Shown: piece by piece, positions 22,744 to 34,391 of the stretch | Position numbering within the stretch: position 1 is the first letter of the stretch | How the letters are laid out: the number at the start of each line of letters is the position of its first letter | Assembly (NCBI GenBank): GCA_905250075.1 | Contig: CAJNOP010000213.1 | Coordinates: 116,899 to 180,898 of the forward strand | Length of the DNA stretch: 64,000 nt | Direction of reading: 5' to 3' | Source of the DNA: Rotaria sp. Silwood1 | Lineage: Eukaryota; Rotifera; Eurotatoria; Philodinida; Philodinidae | Position numbers and translations under genes: made by a program | Notes under the pieces: model-generated | Seen by the model: the letters and a program-made list of their open reading frames with translations, nothing else | The model's database searches: none | What the model was told of the DNA's origin: nothing

Positions 22744-25011
22744 TTAGTTCATAATTGCAAACATTTTCACATGATGTTTATTTCTTTCAGTCACGTAAAG
22801 ATTTCCATAACTATCAAATTGTACACCAGCAACTGAAGTTAGATTTCGATCAATAATTTCTGTACTATTTTTCTTTGGATTCAATCGATATATAACGTAT
22901 GATGAAATTTTCTCTAGCTTGTTAATATGAGTAAAGTATATATTATTATTGCAATCCAATGTAAAAATCAATTGTTCAGAATTATAAGTATATGGTAGTC
23001 CAGAAAAGACTGTCATACTTGAAAGACTACCTGCTGACCATTTATTTATAGTTCGTTGTAGAATATCATAAATATAGAGAGAAAATTGTTGGTCAATATA
23101 AAATGGCGTTCTATTATTAAGAAATGATATGATTCCAATTGAATAATAATAATTTGGTGCAAACCATTTTCTAATATCACTGTTTGTTAAGATGTAAATA
23201 TTTAAATCTTGATCTAAGTAGAAATTACGGAAATTTTCATTAGCATGTATTAGAATCGTTCCATGTTTATTGTAGTTGTTATTGTACCAAACTTTGACAA
23301 ATGAATTTGTTTTATTAGGACGATCAAGGACATAGATATCATGTGTTTCACTAACATAAATACTTAGTGGATTAAAAATCAATCCACGATTAATAGCTGT
23401 ACTAACAGTCTGATCAGTAATATTATACTTTTGAATTCTTAAATTACCAGAATCAAGAATATAGAGAATATCATCAGAAGTGATAAATAGTCGAGTTGGC
23501 AAACATAGTTGTTCTTTAGCTGAACCACAACCAAGCACAGAATTACCTAGAATTACTTCACCAATAAGCATCCATGTTGAATCTGATGCTATTTCACAAG
23601 GAGTGACGTCAGTTTCATTATCCAATGAACTGATTGTATCTTAAAAGAAGACAATAAATAGTTTTACTTCAAGTAAATCAAACTTCAATCCAAGAAAAGG
23701 CATCCATAGAAAATTTTAGTTACTTACTATTGTAGAGCGTTACTTCACGTTCAATTGTATATTTTATTACATTATTTCTTTTTATATTCAACACATAGAT
23801 ATCACCGTTTGTTTCATCATATGCCATAGCTTCAAATTTTACAGAAGAATTCAATATTTCAATTCCGTCGAAACCGGTTATTTCAAATCTATTATATAAT
23901 TTTGCTTCATTTCGACTGTAGACAATGAAGTTTCCATGACAATCGGGTACAACACTACGTGCTTTAGCAAACAAGTGTGAAACGATTGTTTCGCCTTCTT
24001 TAGCATCGGATGACCATTTCTGAATTCGTCTGTTCTTCTGATCAACTACAAAGAGGTCAGAATTTGCTTCGTCTAGATAAATACTAAATGGTAAATTAAG
24101 CTGACTGCGATCAGATCCTTGTATACCGTTACCAGCTGCAATTGTATAGTTAGAGTAGACAGGTGCATAGTATTTCACAACGCGATGATTTTCAGTTTCA
24201 GTCACGTAAATATTCTTCTTTTTATCGACATAAAACCTATAACAATCGCCTTTGCTACTTAGAAGTTTCGTTCCTTCGTTTGCTTGCTTTGACCAAAACC
24301 AAATACTATATGAAAAACTAGATTTGAGAATGTTCTGAGTATAATTATCGCCATACTGTACTTCCAAAACATACAAGTTATCATCGAAATCGATAAAGGA
24401 TGAGCGCATCCCTTTCAAATTTGGCAGTCGATTACTACTTTCTCCAAGAATAACAAAACCTTGTTCCAGAGAATTGATATCAAACATAATTATACGATCA
24501 ATTTCTGTTACATAAAGTCGTTTTCTCTGCTGATCTAAGAATAAATCTGTACTATGCTGTCTATTTAGACGAAATTTCCAATAATAATTTTGTAAATTTT
24601 GACCAACAAGTATTTGACCAGTTTGATTGTAAATAGACGTACGAGCTGGTAGACATGTTTTTAATGTTAAGTTGTTAATGATTAAATCAACTGAAAGACA
24701 GAATATATGAATGGAAAAGTATAAAATAACGTACGCATTCTTTGTTTACTTGGTGGCTTTTTAGTTGTATGGTGTGGTTTGATAGTTGATCTCGCAGTGC
24801 GAGTTGAAAGTGTTTCAGTGACAGTCTTATTATCATTTCGTTTGTTTAAAAATGATGTCAAACAAATTATCAGAACGATGTTAATTAAGATGATGGAAAC
24901 TATAATTATAATAACTACTTTCAAATGATTTTTACAGAAGCTCTTGAGCGATCCAGATTGATGATGATCATAGATCGGATCTATGGGTAAGCCTAATCCT
25001 GTAAAGTTCAT
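22744..25011 (-). CDS. Membrane-tethered NHL-repeat propeller protein
   Basis: Three exons: 25011-24735, 24690-23728 and 23639-22744, joined by GT..AG introns of 44 and 88 bp, give a continuous 711-residue frame with consistent codon phase. The order is a cytosolic N-terminus of about 30 residues, one membrane helix (about 31-54), a Thr/Lys/Pro-rich linker to about residue 92, then NHL-type beta-propeller repeats to the end, with motifs such as NIYVTETENHRVVKYY, LFVVDQKNRRIQKW, ILYILDSGNLRIQKYN and NLYVTERNKHHVKMF. This topology is a type II membrane protein with an extracellular or lumenal propeller. Partners are unknown; NHL propellers usually bind proteins, RNA or glycans. The exon-3 frame has no ATG of its own, which supports the splice model. 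Confidence 0.8.
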
Positions 25012-25601
25012 GATGCAGTACTTTTATGATTGCAGAAGAAAAAAAGAACGCAAAAGGTTTAGAATAATAATAATAATAATATGTCCACCTTTTTGTAAAT
25101 GTATGCATATGCTTTATTTGCACAGAGTGCAGAATATTTATGAGTAACAGCAGATGCACTACCTTTTTTTCTCCTTGTAATATATTGATTTAAAGAAAAA
25201 GGAAAGAAATAAAAAGAGGGAAGTAAGATTCTATTCAAGGATTATAAACGCTTCCTACTGTAGTTTAATTATAAAGAATGTAAAGAAAAAATTGATCGAA
25301 TGTTTAACTCTTCGAATCGCATAGTACAAAAATAGCTACACTTATTTTATAATTATTTTTCATAACATAAGAGTGGCTTGAGGGTGAAGGTCAATTAAAA
25401 ATAAATATTCAAGAAATCCAAAAGAGAATTTTCAAGTTTGAAAAAAGCTACAACGACGGGTTTCAGTCTTTCTCAGAGATCTCATGAGATGGCTTAATTT
25501 ACAAAAGTGATCTATTCAAAATATTTAAGTAAATAACTAAAATAGCGAAGAATTTATTTCTTACACGATAAGTTTTATAACAAACTGAGAACGAGCGAGT
25601 T

Positions 25602-25668
25602 GAGTGTAGAGTGTGGGTAGGCTTCTTCAGGATACTATGATATTCACACTCAGATACACACCCACAAC
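25602..25668. repeat. Telomere-like hairpin element
   Basis: The left arm GAGTGTAGAGTGTGGGTAG faces the right arm ACACACCCACAAC. The loop, read on the minus strand, contains CTGAAGAAGCC, close to the purine core of other copies. Confidence 0.55.
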
Positions 25669-25914
25669 CTGTGACATCCCTTACAGATGATGATATGTTT
25701 TTGGTGTGCATTTAGGCAGTTTTTACTTACACACACACGAACATTTAAACAGTCACATGCACTTTTTCGTTTTTCCAACCATTTGAGTAAAGGAACAAAG
25801 AGAAAAGCGAAGATTTGTTTTGAAAAAGTAATCAAGTGGTGGAGAAAAAGGACAAAGCTTTACATGTAGAATGGGTTTGTTGGAGAATGTGCGTGTCTCA
25901 GAATGTAGTTGTCG

Positions 25915-25978
25915 TTGTGGGGAGTATTTGGTGTAGTTGACTGTATTTGAATAGAACACATATCCACACTCACATCCT
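25915..25978. repeat. Degenerate telomere-like hairpin
   Basis: Left arm TTGTGGGGAGTATTTGGTGT and right arm ATCCACACTCACATCC; weak pairing. Confidence 0.35.
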
Positions 25979-26067
25979 GAATCGCGAGACGTTAAACGGA
26001 TTTTGTAAGTATCTCGCATCGTTTTCTATGCATTCACGTTGCTTTCTTATTCTCTGCTAGGAACAAT

Positions 26068-26760
26068 ATGGATGAAGAAACTGATGAGAAACGCGTTCAG
26101 TTGATGGGCATCGTACCAAAGAGCGTCATCTTCAACGAAGTTATTCACTTCTTAGGTGTTATTTCGAGCAACTCATGACCCCTTCATTAATATGAAGCTG
26201 TCATATGCAGTTTTATCTCCATTGAACAGACGTACAGCAATAAGCAAATGCAAATGCAAACTTCTGCGTTCAAATCATTCGATTCAATTCTGGAGCGTGT
26301 TCAACAGAGGCGGATCGACGAAATGAGCCTATTTGAGGTGAACGTTGCATGGGATCACAAAGCTGGAATCATGTTCTATACAGCCATAGTTCACTTACTG
26401 TCAAGTTCGACTCAATGGTACGAATCGAACAGTATCTATTTGGACTTCGACGGTCAAGTTCACATCAAACTCGATTACATGCAACAGTTCTATACCGATC
26501 TGTCAATTTGGGATATTTTTCGAATACAAATGTCATTCATGGTCTTATGCGATGAGCAGCGTGCCAACGATATCATCCACTCAATCATGCTCATTGTGGA
26601 ACAGAGCTGTGGTGATTTGCCAAAATGCTCACTTGCCAATGGTTACACCAATTGCGTGGTTGAATCTCATGCTGATAGTGTATTGAGTGACTTGATGATG
26701 AAACAAGAACATGATATTGATCTCAATCTGACCGTAGTATTAATAAAATTTCGTAATTAG
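26068..26760 (+). pseudogene. Unknown coding-like frame, interrupted
   Basis: A 36-residue frame at 26068-26178 (starting MDEETDEKR) and a 170-residue frame at 26248-26760 are in the same reading frame, separated by two stop codons. I found no phase-conserving intron that joins them, so this may be a decaying gene or a gene whose real start is ATG 26248. The 170-residue part looks coding in composition, with amphipathic segments and no signal peptide or obvious domain. I do not recognise it. It lies between two telomere-like hairpins (25915-25978 and 26825-26882). Confidence 0.4.
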
Positions 26761-26824
26761 ACTCAAACATAGATACAATAATGACATTAAGGATCCGAGG
26801 TACGGCAATTGGTATAGAGCAGCG

Positions 26825-26882
26825 TGGGGTGTGAGTGCGGGTGCGGGTGCGGGTGTTTTTAGCATAAGCTACACCCACACCC
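26825..26882. repeat. Telomere-like hairpin element
   Basis: The left arm is a run of GGGTG(C/T) words from 26828; the right arm is ACACCCACACCC (26871-26882). Loop TTTTAGCATAAGCT. G-rich left, C-rich right. Confidence 0.7.
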
Positions 26883-27074
26883 TTAGACCTATCATCTGAA
26901 AAAAATATGCTTTTAAATACATCAATGTCGTACTATTGGACATAGTTATGCACTATCGAAAATCGATTTTAGAGGAAGAAGGTCTTAAAATGAATTCTTC
27001 ATGAAGATTTTCTAATAATGAAGTATTATCGTCATGACGCTGGTTATTTGATAACATCTCGTATTTATTTTGTA

Positions 27075-27900
27075 ATGAATTTTACTTTTCAACTTGCTGT
27101 GGTACTTGTTTTACTCTATGGAATAGAATTCGTTTACGTATGATACTTATATGTTCGATCGATTTATTTTATTATTCATTGATCAGTTTAGCATTGTATA
27201 CTTTCATTGGTATATATTTCTTTTTTCTGTTTCTCAATTATTAATAAAAGTCTTTTTTGATACAAGGTTCCTGGTATATTGGGTATCTAACGGATGGTTA
27301 TATTGATGCTATTTTTCTTTGAGGTATGATTATCAGAGGAATATACCTTCCATCTGATATACAATCATATGTGGGAGTTTTTCAAGTAATCGATTTAGCC
27401 TTTCGGAAAAGAAAGATAAACCATATAATTGTGTTTTCGTTTTAATTCCATTGACATTATCTTTGTGTTCATCCTGTTATTATCGTTATATTCAACTTCA
27501 ATCGAGTATTGGTCTTGATGAATCTCATTGTAATCGTACCATTCGAATATTAACTGTTTATACTCTTTTTGGTTATACTATTTTAATCTGTTTTATCTTG
27601 GTCGTTTGCAAACACAGTATCCTATAAATTCGCAGTGATAAAATCACCATTTGGTTTACCATTGGCGGTATTTTGATTATTTTTTTATGGAAAATCAAAA
27701 CGGTTAAAAATAGAAGATTATAAACTTCAATCAATCACAAATGATAATAATTATTCAATGCATGAAAATCATATTGAAGTTGATAATAAGCAGAACAACT
27801 GGACTCAAAGATCATTGAAAAAACTTTTACTGTGGCATTTTCAGAGGCCCAATGCATAATACTCACAAAATCTGACTGTTATAAATTTATGATATATTAT
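27075..27900 (+). pseudogene. Possible decayed multi-pass membrane protein gene
   Basis: Several hydrophobic, coding-like segments occur in different frames: one beginning MNFTFQLAVVLVLLYG at 27075, one near 27180-27245 (SLISLALYTFIGIYFFF), and one at 27440-27625 that ends in a clear membrane segment (GYTILICFILVVC). No intron signals connect them convincingly, and stops intervene, so decay by frameshift is likelier. The family is not recognised. It sits between telomere-like hairpins at 26825-26882 and 28082-28140. Confidence 0.3.
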
Positions 27901-28081
27901 CAGAGAGATTAAAATAATTTATTTTACGAATTCCAAATGAATGAAAAAATTAAAATTGTAACGATTGTTTCAGCAGTTCATACCTACACTCTGACTTTTT
28001 ATTTTGTCGAAAATGTTTGCGAGTGTATTTGTCGATTTGCGGTATGAGCATGAGGTGAATATTGATGTACGTGTGTTAGAA

Positions 28082-28140
28082 TGTGTGTGGGTTGTTAGTC
28101 TTCTCTTCATTGGCACTCAATCTCACACTAACACCCACAA
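28082..28140. repeat. Telomere-like hairpin element
   Basis: The left arm TGTGTGGGTTGTTAG pairs with CTAACACCCACA (28128-28139) with a single-base bulge. The loop, read on the minus strand, has GAAGAGAAGAC, the best match to the shared core. Confidence 0.65.
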
Positions 28141-28539
28141 TGTATATGAAGAGATATAGATTGATTTCTAGTTCAACATACTTATGTGAAATTTGAGTAT
28201 TAGTGTTGACATTTCAAATGACGCCTTCACTTCTAAGAATATTCATCGAAATGTTCAATGTTTTGAAATCGATCAACAAAAATTTTTGATTAAGAAAAAG
28301 TAAAACACTGTAGTTCACTAATTCAATAAATCATTTGATGAGATGAAAAATGTCACTATGGTATTATGTAGTTGTTGTCAACTACTGATTATTTTTTCGG
28401 CCCATCTTTTAGAAATTCGACCAATTATTCTTTCATGACTATTGCAAGCTATTTTTCTTCTTTTTTTGTTTAATCTATTTTTTAAATAGCATTAAATTTC
28501 AAAATTGGTTATTGCGCTAAAAGAGAAATAAAAAAGCAC

Positions 28540-28800
28540 TTTGGACTGTATTTTTTTCAAGGTTGACAAAAAAATTTCGTAGTCAAGGAATCCAAATTTA
28601 TAGATAGTTTTAAAATTTTAAAAACTATTTTCTGATGCTTAGAAGTCCAAAAGCGAAGTATAGATTCGGATTGCTTAACGACGAGAATAGTGTGCCGTAT
28701 TTTTAAAAGCTCAGTCCAAATTGCCTTTATATCGATTTTTGAACGAGACATTCGATTTCAAAATGTAAACTAAATAACCTATGAGTTCGAATCCTTTAAC
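28540..28800. repeat. Degenerate relative of the 15-17 kb foldback units
   Basis: Shares word order with the foldback units: TTGACAAAAAAATTTCGTAG, AGGAATCCAAAT, a TTTTAAAATTTT-type run, AGATTCGGATT and GAGTTCGAATCC. Much decayed, and no arm pairing was traced. Confidence 0.4.
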
Positions 28801-29108
28801 TGCGAATATCTACACTTGGCAGTAGGAAAAATAATTGCTTTCTTGTAATATTACTTCTTGAACAAAAATAATCAAGCTAATAACATCTCCGTTTTCCGGC
28901 AACATAGCAGTAACTTTCTTTACCTATTTGTAATCTTGGCTTTTCGAAATTTGTTCCATTCGTTCTCTTACATAATATCTGATTGTAGTCTTTCACATAC
29001 AGTTTTATTTTATTCGCTTATTTATTTGATAAAAAAAAATACTATAAAAAAGAAACGTACAATTCGATTTTTACATTGTCTTCACGTTCTGACTTTTCAC
29101 TGATACAT

Positions 29109-30475
29109 TCATGTCAATTTCACGGTAACATAAAATTTGCACTTGTGATCGTAATTCTGTTCAAGCTGAACTGGTAATGTGAGTTGATTTCCATCAACTA
29201 CTACAGATGTGCATGTCGTATCTCCAAGAATAATTTGAATGCCTCTTTGAAAAACAAGTTGAGTGTTGACACTTTTTTTCTTGAAATTCATAACTTGAAC
29301 ATCGATCTCATAAGTTTCGAAGAATATGGATGTGTTTCTATTGCTCTTCGATGTCAAATTGCCTTTTACAATATAGCGAACATCATTGTCACGACCAACA
29401 CTAATTGATTGTGTGAAATTTTCTGGAATATCGGGCAAACTCGATTGACTAACAAGTACTCGATTATCATAAATAGAAATAATGCCAGCCGGCATGAAAT
29501 GATCAGGTGTCAAATCGTAATTTCTTTGAAAGACGCCTTGATACTGTCCTGTGTTAATACTTGTCAACGCTTTGTAATAGAACCGATACTTAGCAACAAT
29601 ATCAATGAATGATAAACGAATAGAACTCAACGAACGAAGTGTATATTGATCGTTCAATGAGTAAGAATACAAACCTTTGTTTTCGCCATCATTTTGAATT
29701 TGCTCGAAGCTTGCATCTCCCCCATTGCCAGGAGACATATCATTAAAGTTTGGATAATTGGTAACTAATTGTACATCACCACCTAACAGATGAGTATTTT
29801 CTACTTTATATTCTCGTTGTCGATCATTCTTGATATTTGCATAAGCACGAAGTTTGACCTCTAACATGCAAGAAAATGTTTAATAGTAGGACATTTAAAT
29901 AAAAGAAAATTAATCTACCCACCAGTATTGTCTGTCAAAAAAAGATCATAGTTAGGTTTCCACGTAATTCCTTTCATTAAATAGGACAATGTTCCATTGA
30001 ATTCTGTCGAATTACTTTCAAATTGAAACAACAATACAGTTCCACCATTGTTTGGCCGTGTCGATGTGTATTCAATCGACTGTTGATCAGCATAAAAATA
30101 TGCTCCTGTATTCAAATTTTGGAGTAACATCGAATTGGGATCGATGATTTTCGCTTGAATCGTTTCACATTTACATACTGTAGATCGTTGTACTGTTACC
30201 TTGGCATCTTGGAGTGATTCAATCGTATTATAGATTTCTTGTCGAACAAATGGTGTACCTTCCCAACTGATTGATCCATCAATGATGTTTTCGTATTCAG
30301 ATTTTATAAATTCATGCGTATATAGACCGAGTCCATTGTGAAGCTGACGAACTTGAGTAAAACTTTTGTAGATAAACAATTCGACGGCTAGCAAAGACCG
30401 ACTTAAATAGATCAGAACAAACCAAACAAGCAACATTCTGTTGACGTGTCTAGAAAAACCAAAGTTTCTAGTCAC
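29109..30475 (-). CDS. Secreted DUF4139-type protein
   Basis: Two exons, 30475-29923 and 29860-29109, joined by a 62-bp GT..AG intron with matching phase, give 434 residues. A hydrophobic segment at about 14-30 (MLLVWFVLIYLSRSLLA) suggests a signal peptide, so it is probably secreted or lumenal. The segment YLMKGITWKPNYDLFL near residues 164-180 matches the start of DUF4139 as I know the family (YLxxGIxWxPxY), and the C-terminal part is beta-rich with further family-like runs. DUF4139 proteins are common in bacteria and occur in fungi and some animals; no enzyme activity is known. It is shorter than many family members. I am fairly sure of the family and cannot give a function. Confidence 0.65.
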
Positions 30476-31641
30476 CGATGCATCACTAACTTTTTAGAGA
30501 ACACTTATACGTTTATAAACAGAGACACAATCAAAAGCTAGGACTTTTTTTCAAAAATAATTCTATTCACACAGTGCAAAGTGTAATCTATCATATGGAT
30601 CGACTTTGCCTTCTATTGTTTTAGACAATGCAGTTTTTTATTTTCTTTATTCAACCGAGAATCGACCCCATGGTCAAATATTGATTTTTCGAACCAGTTC
30701 TCTAACTGTTGAAGTATCGACGTACGATGAACATATATTTATCTCGCTAAACGATATTTAATCATCGAAAGGTATAAACATTGACACGAGATTTACGACG
30801 CAATTGGACATAATAAGCCTATAGTGTATAAAGTAAATATGATGACGATTTTACTTCCTTTCCTCCATTGTCGAGGTTCATGTAATGTGTTCAAAGTTTT
30901 AAAGAAGCATTGATAATGTCTTTTGAAAATTAGTCATATATCTTTCTTCTGTGAACATAAAAAAACACCAGAATTCATTAAAATTTGAGTGTCTACATGA
31001 AATATTAGGACGAAATCGAGCTAATATTGTTATCTTGGAACTTCTCGAAGAAAAAATTGGTTCAGAGTTTCAAAGAGACTGCATTTTTCGAATTATATGC
31101 TCAATGCGGACTGCTTTTCAAATGAAACACAATAAAAAAAAAACATTTATGCCTAATGAGTTGGTATCTTATTTTGAGGATTTTTCAGAGATTTGAGTTC
31201 GAAAAATAATCCATATCATATCGGAAGCTGAAGAATTTTACAAAGAAAATGAAGCAACACTAATAATGACCTAATTCTTGTACTTTACTTTAGCGTCTAC
31301 ACGACTTCGTTTTAGAATATGACTTTGTACGACAGTAATTGATATTTAAGTCTTGTATTTTAGTGCCTTGTTTGAATCACTCTAGGAAGACGTCTATGAA
31401 GATAGAGAACTTTTTCGTTCGAATGCAGTACCGAGCAGATAAGACTTTTAAGGCTGTGGTAATTGAAATCCAGTGTAAAGATGATGAAAACAGGTCTTAA
31501 TCTAATCATAGCATTGAAAGTTGGAGAAAACTCTGCATCTTTCACGCATGAAATGAAACCTTCGAATATGAAAAGACTGGTCAAAAGATGAGTTGCAAAT
31601 GACATCATTACTTCTGTCTATGCTACTATATTTTTCCCGCG

Positions 31642-31715
31642 TTTCAATAGTTCAATGATTAGAGCACCAGTTCGAACACTCACTATTCTGTCATAGGTTC
31701 AATTCTCGATTGAAA
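31642..31715 (+). pseudogene. tRNA-like sequence (possible SINE head), copy B
   Basis: 74 bases with a perfect seven-pair acceptor-like stem (TTTCAAT with ATTGAAA), a four-pair D-stem (GTTC with GAGC) and a near-canonical box B (AGGTTCAATTCTCG). The anticodon stem is degraded. It is the mirror case of copy A at 11858-11930, where the anticodon stem is good and the box B bad. A shared ancestor with full tRNA shape is therefore likely. ATCATT-containing flanks follow both. Confidence 0.55.
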
Positions 31716-31789
31716 GACATCATTCTTTTCTGTTTCTTTATTGATAACCAAAGGAAGTAGGAACAGTATGGGCAACAAAAGAAACATTA

Positions 31790-31953
31790 TCAATAATTCA
31801 TTAAAATGTTGACTACATTACACGAACGGTGAAAATAGAGTAAAATCATCATCATCTTCGCTTGATTCAAAAATAGATTCGCTATGTTCGAATGTGTCGT
31901 ACATGTGATGGTCATGATGATATCTTGCAATGATTTAATATCATTCTCAGTTC
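31790..31953. repeat. Dispersed repeat module, copy B
   Basis: Aligns by eye with 11702-11840 over several blocks. Here the tRNA-like copy lies upstream rather than downstream, which would fit a tandem or composite repeat. Confidence 0.5.
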
Positions 31954-32975
31954 AAAATCTTATACACAAATTCATCCAAGATATCTGTGTTATTCTAGCT
32001 TCTACAAATGAAAAAAACTCACAGTAAAATCAGCAGTATCGAAACACAACGAGATGTGAATATTAAGTGTCGTTGAGATATTATAAGATTTATTTAGTTA
32101 TTTGGGTATCGCTTCATATATAAATATATCAGTATATGAGTACAAAAATAGTAAGAGAGAAAAATCTATGTGCGCATATAACGATACGCAATACACTTAC
32201 TTTGGACCTTTTTCTAAAGCAGCAACCGATGATAAATAGCATTCAAATTATTCGAACATTTACTGCAGATTCATCATTCCATATTGCAAATCCAAGCATG
32301 ATGTTTTTGTAAAGCTTTTACAAGCAAAAACCAATCAAGTGATTAAAAAGAAATTTATGATTCATTAGTTTTTGATGATTTCTTGAAAAATCATACTGCG
32401 TAAAATCATCACCATGTAGATAGAAACACACATTACTTTTATGTTTCTATTTTTTATTACTTAATTGTACAACACTCGAGAGTGCTTAAAATAGAGATTG
32501 AAAAGAAACAGTGAAGAAGGATGAAGTAGAAAAAAGAGAAAAAGTGTAATAAATCTAGTTTATTCCCTTGACTGAATCAAGAGTAATGTGAAAATAAAAT
32601 AAGTTTGTGCGTGTGTATTTGCGTATGTCAGCTTACACGTGTATGTTCACGTGTCAACAAATTGTCTTTCAAAGTTTGAGTAACTATTTTAGGTAAATAT
32701 TTAAAATGGTACCTTCAATCAATCAGGTGTTTTCGTTATCTAACTCTCGTCTAATCGAATGATTTTGACATCTGAGTTTCATCAACGCAGATGTTTCTAT
32801 TGAAAGTTCAAGCAAGTCTGATTCTATTAGCTCTAGTTTAGCAAGTGTGATTTTCTGTACGATATTAACAATCAATGAAATATATTCTGTTTGAGATTTA
32901 CTTAAAAAATTGAGAATGAAAAACGTGATATTGAGGTATTCGACGTTTTTTTATCGATATTATTGTTCGAACGGT

Positions 32976-33075
32976 NNNNNNNNNNNNNNNNNNNNNNNNN
33001 NNNNNNNNNNNNNNNNNNNNNNNNNNNNNNNNNNNNNNNNNNNNNNNNNNNNNNNNNNNNNNNNNNNNNNNNNNN
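32976..33075. other. Assembly gap (100 N)
   Basis: Exactly 100 undetermined bases, a usual placeholder for a gap of unknown size. Confidence 0.95.
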
Positions 33076-33322
33076 CTTTTTTCTTTCTTTATGTGGCAAG
33101 AACTATTAATATTTGCATAATACTGTATCACCATGTGGTGAAGATTATTCTCTGTGATAATGAAAAGAACGAAAAATAAAAAGCTGTTAGCGCAATCCCT
33201 TGTGGGATTAAAAATGTGAGACACGATGGACCTATTGTTTCTAATTATATAGAAATCCTTTTGTTCCATTTCGTTGCCACACATTTCTAGCTATCCGTTT
33301 ATCTGATGTTTTACAACTATAG

Positions 33323-33596
33323 TTTCTCTGTCACGGTCTGTGATGGGTATGGGGATTCCTGTCACGGTCTGTGATGGGTACCCTGGTTCTCTGTCACGGC
33401 CTGTGATGGGTACCCTGGTTCTCTGTCACGGTCTGTGATTGGTACCCTGGTTCTCTATCACGGTCTGTGATAGGTACTGGGGTTCTCTGTCACGATCTGT
33501 GATTGGTATAGGGATTCTCTGTCACGGTCTGTGATTGGTACCCTGGTTCTCTAGCACGGTCTGTGATGGGTACTGGGGTTCTCTGTCACAGTCTGT
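33323..33596. repeat. 32-bp minisatellite, about nine copies
   Basis: Tandem units of about 32 bp built on TCTCTGTCACGGTCTGTGAT followed by GGGTACCCTGGT. Each unit holds two small palindromes, TCAC-x5-GTGA and, in the best copies, GGGTACCC. Copies differ by a few substitutions (for example GGTACTGG or GGTATAGG at the second palindrome). Confidence 0.9.
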
Positions 33597-33619
33597 GGGG
33601 GAGGGGAGGGGGGAGTGGG
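33597..33619 (+). repeat. G-quadruplex-like G-run
   Basis: Four G-runs of 5, 4, 6 and 3 separated by A, A and AGT, directly at the end of the minisatellite. This fits the standard four-run quadruplex pattern with short loops on the plus strand. Confidence 0.8.
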
Positions 33620-34167
33620 TCCAAAATTTCTACCCTATACACTTCAACACTCCTTTCAGATCGTGTTTCACAAAAAGCAGAGTAGTGATGACTTGATTTA
33701 TATTTAGAAAAGTCAAAGATAATAAATATGCGAATATTAATGAAAAAGATGCTTTAATACTTTGTTTCTATAAAAAAAGTTACAAGTTTAATAATAGCAT
33801 ACCAAACATTGCCTTGCTAGTCTTAAAAAACTCGCATCACCATTAGTTTTTTAGTAAGATAAAATACAATCGCTAATAATTTCTTTCTGTATCTTTCAAG
33901 GTGGAAGACGAATAAGGTCTATATAACCAACATACGGCTTGTTTCTTTCATTTGTGGTGTATATTTGATGAATATAGTTTCGTGGATATATATCAGCATC
34001 ATACGAATGATAATTTGTCGATCGCTAAACAGAATTATTTAAACAACTGAGCCATTGACTCCTTTAGGAAATAGTGTATTGTGTGATGATAAAACTCTCT
34101 GGATTCTCAATATTCACATAGTAGTCGGAATATCTATTATTTTTCATAAATGATCATGGTATATTTT
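33620..34167. other. Intergenic, nothing recognised
   Basis: AT-rich spacer between the minisatellite and the large hairpin. Confidence 0.4.
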
Positions 34168-34391
34168 GGGTGTGTGGGTGTGGGCGTGTGTAGCTGTGGG
34201 TGTGATTGGGTGGGTGTGGGTGTGGCTGTAGGAATGGATGTGTATGAAAGAAGACCCACACCCACACCCACACCCACACCCACACACCCACGCCCACCCA
34301 CACCCACACCACCCACACCCACACCACCCACACCCACACCACCCACACCCACCCACACCCACACCCACACCCCACCCACACCCACACACCC
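34168..34391. repeat. Large telomere-like hairpin element
   Basis: The longest intact copy in the window. About 65 bp of GGGTGT-type hexamers on the left face about 140 bp of ACACCC-type hexamers on the right, around a loop with GAAAGAAGAC. The right boundary reads CACACCCTC, the complement of the GAGGGTGTG seen at left ends of other copies. All long ORFs across it are low-complexity artefacts. Confidence 0.9.

Larger units (their letters stand above)
25012..26067. other. Spacer with two telomere-like hairpins
   Basis: No coding exon seen. Telomere-like inverted repeats lie at 25602-25668 and 25915-25978. Confidence 0.4.
30476..32975. other. Intergenic with a tRNA-like repeat
   Basis: AT-rich. 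It contains the tRNA-like sequence at 31642-31715 and the dispersed module at 31790-31953. The ORF at 30951-31196 has no recognisable motif. Confidence 0.4.

Noticed and set aside
22744-23625. Treating the three NHL reading frames as separate genes
   Set aside because: The frames at 22744-23625, 23720-24487 and 24682-25011 join through consistent GT..AG introns in phase, and the first of them has no ATG of its own, so one gene is the simpler reading.
26077-26100. CTGATGAGAAACG resembling a hammerhead ribozyme core
   Set aside because: The stem II and the paired flanking helices needed for a hammerhead fold are absent, and the bases fall in a coding-like frame.
32898-33284. ORFs spanning the first N gap
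   Set aside because: The open frame comes from undetermined bases; the flanks show no domain. The same applies to plus-strand ORFs spanning 46766-46865, which also lie opposite the receptor gene.
33323-33596. Regular repeats considered as a CRISPR array
   Set aside because: Units are contiguous with no unique spacers and the genome is eukaryotic; it is a minisatellite.
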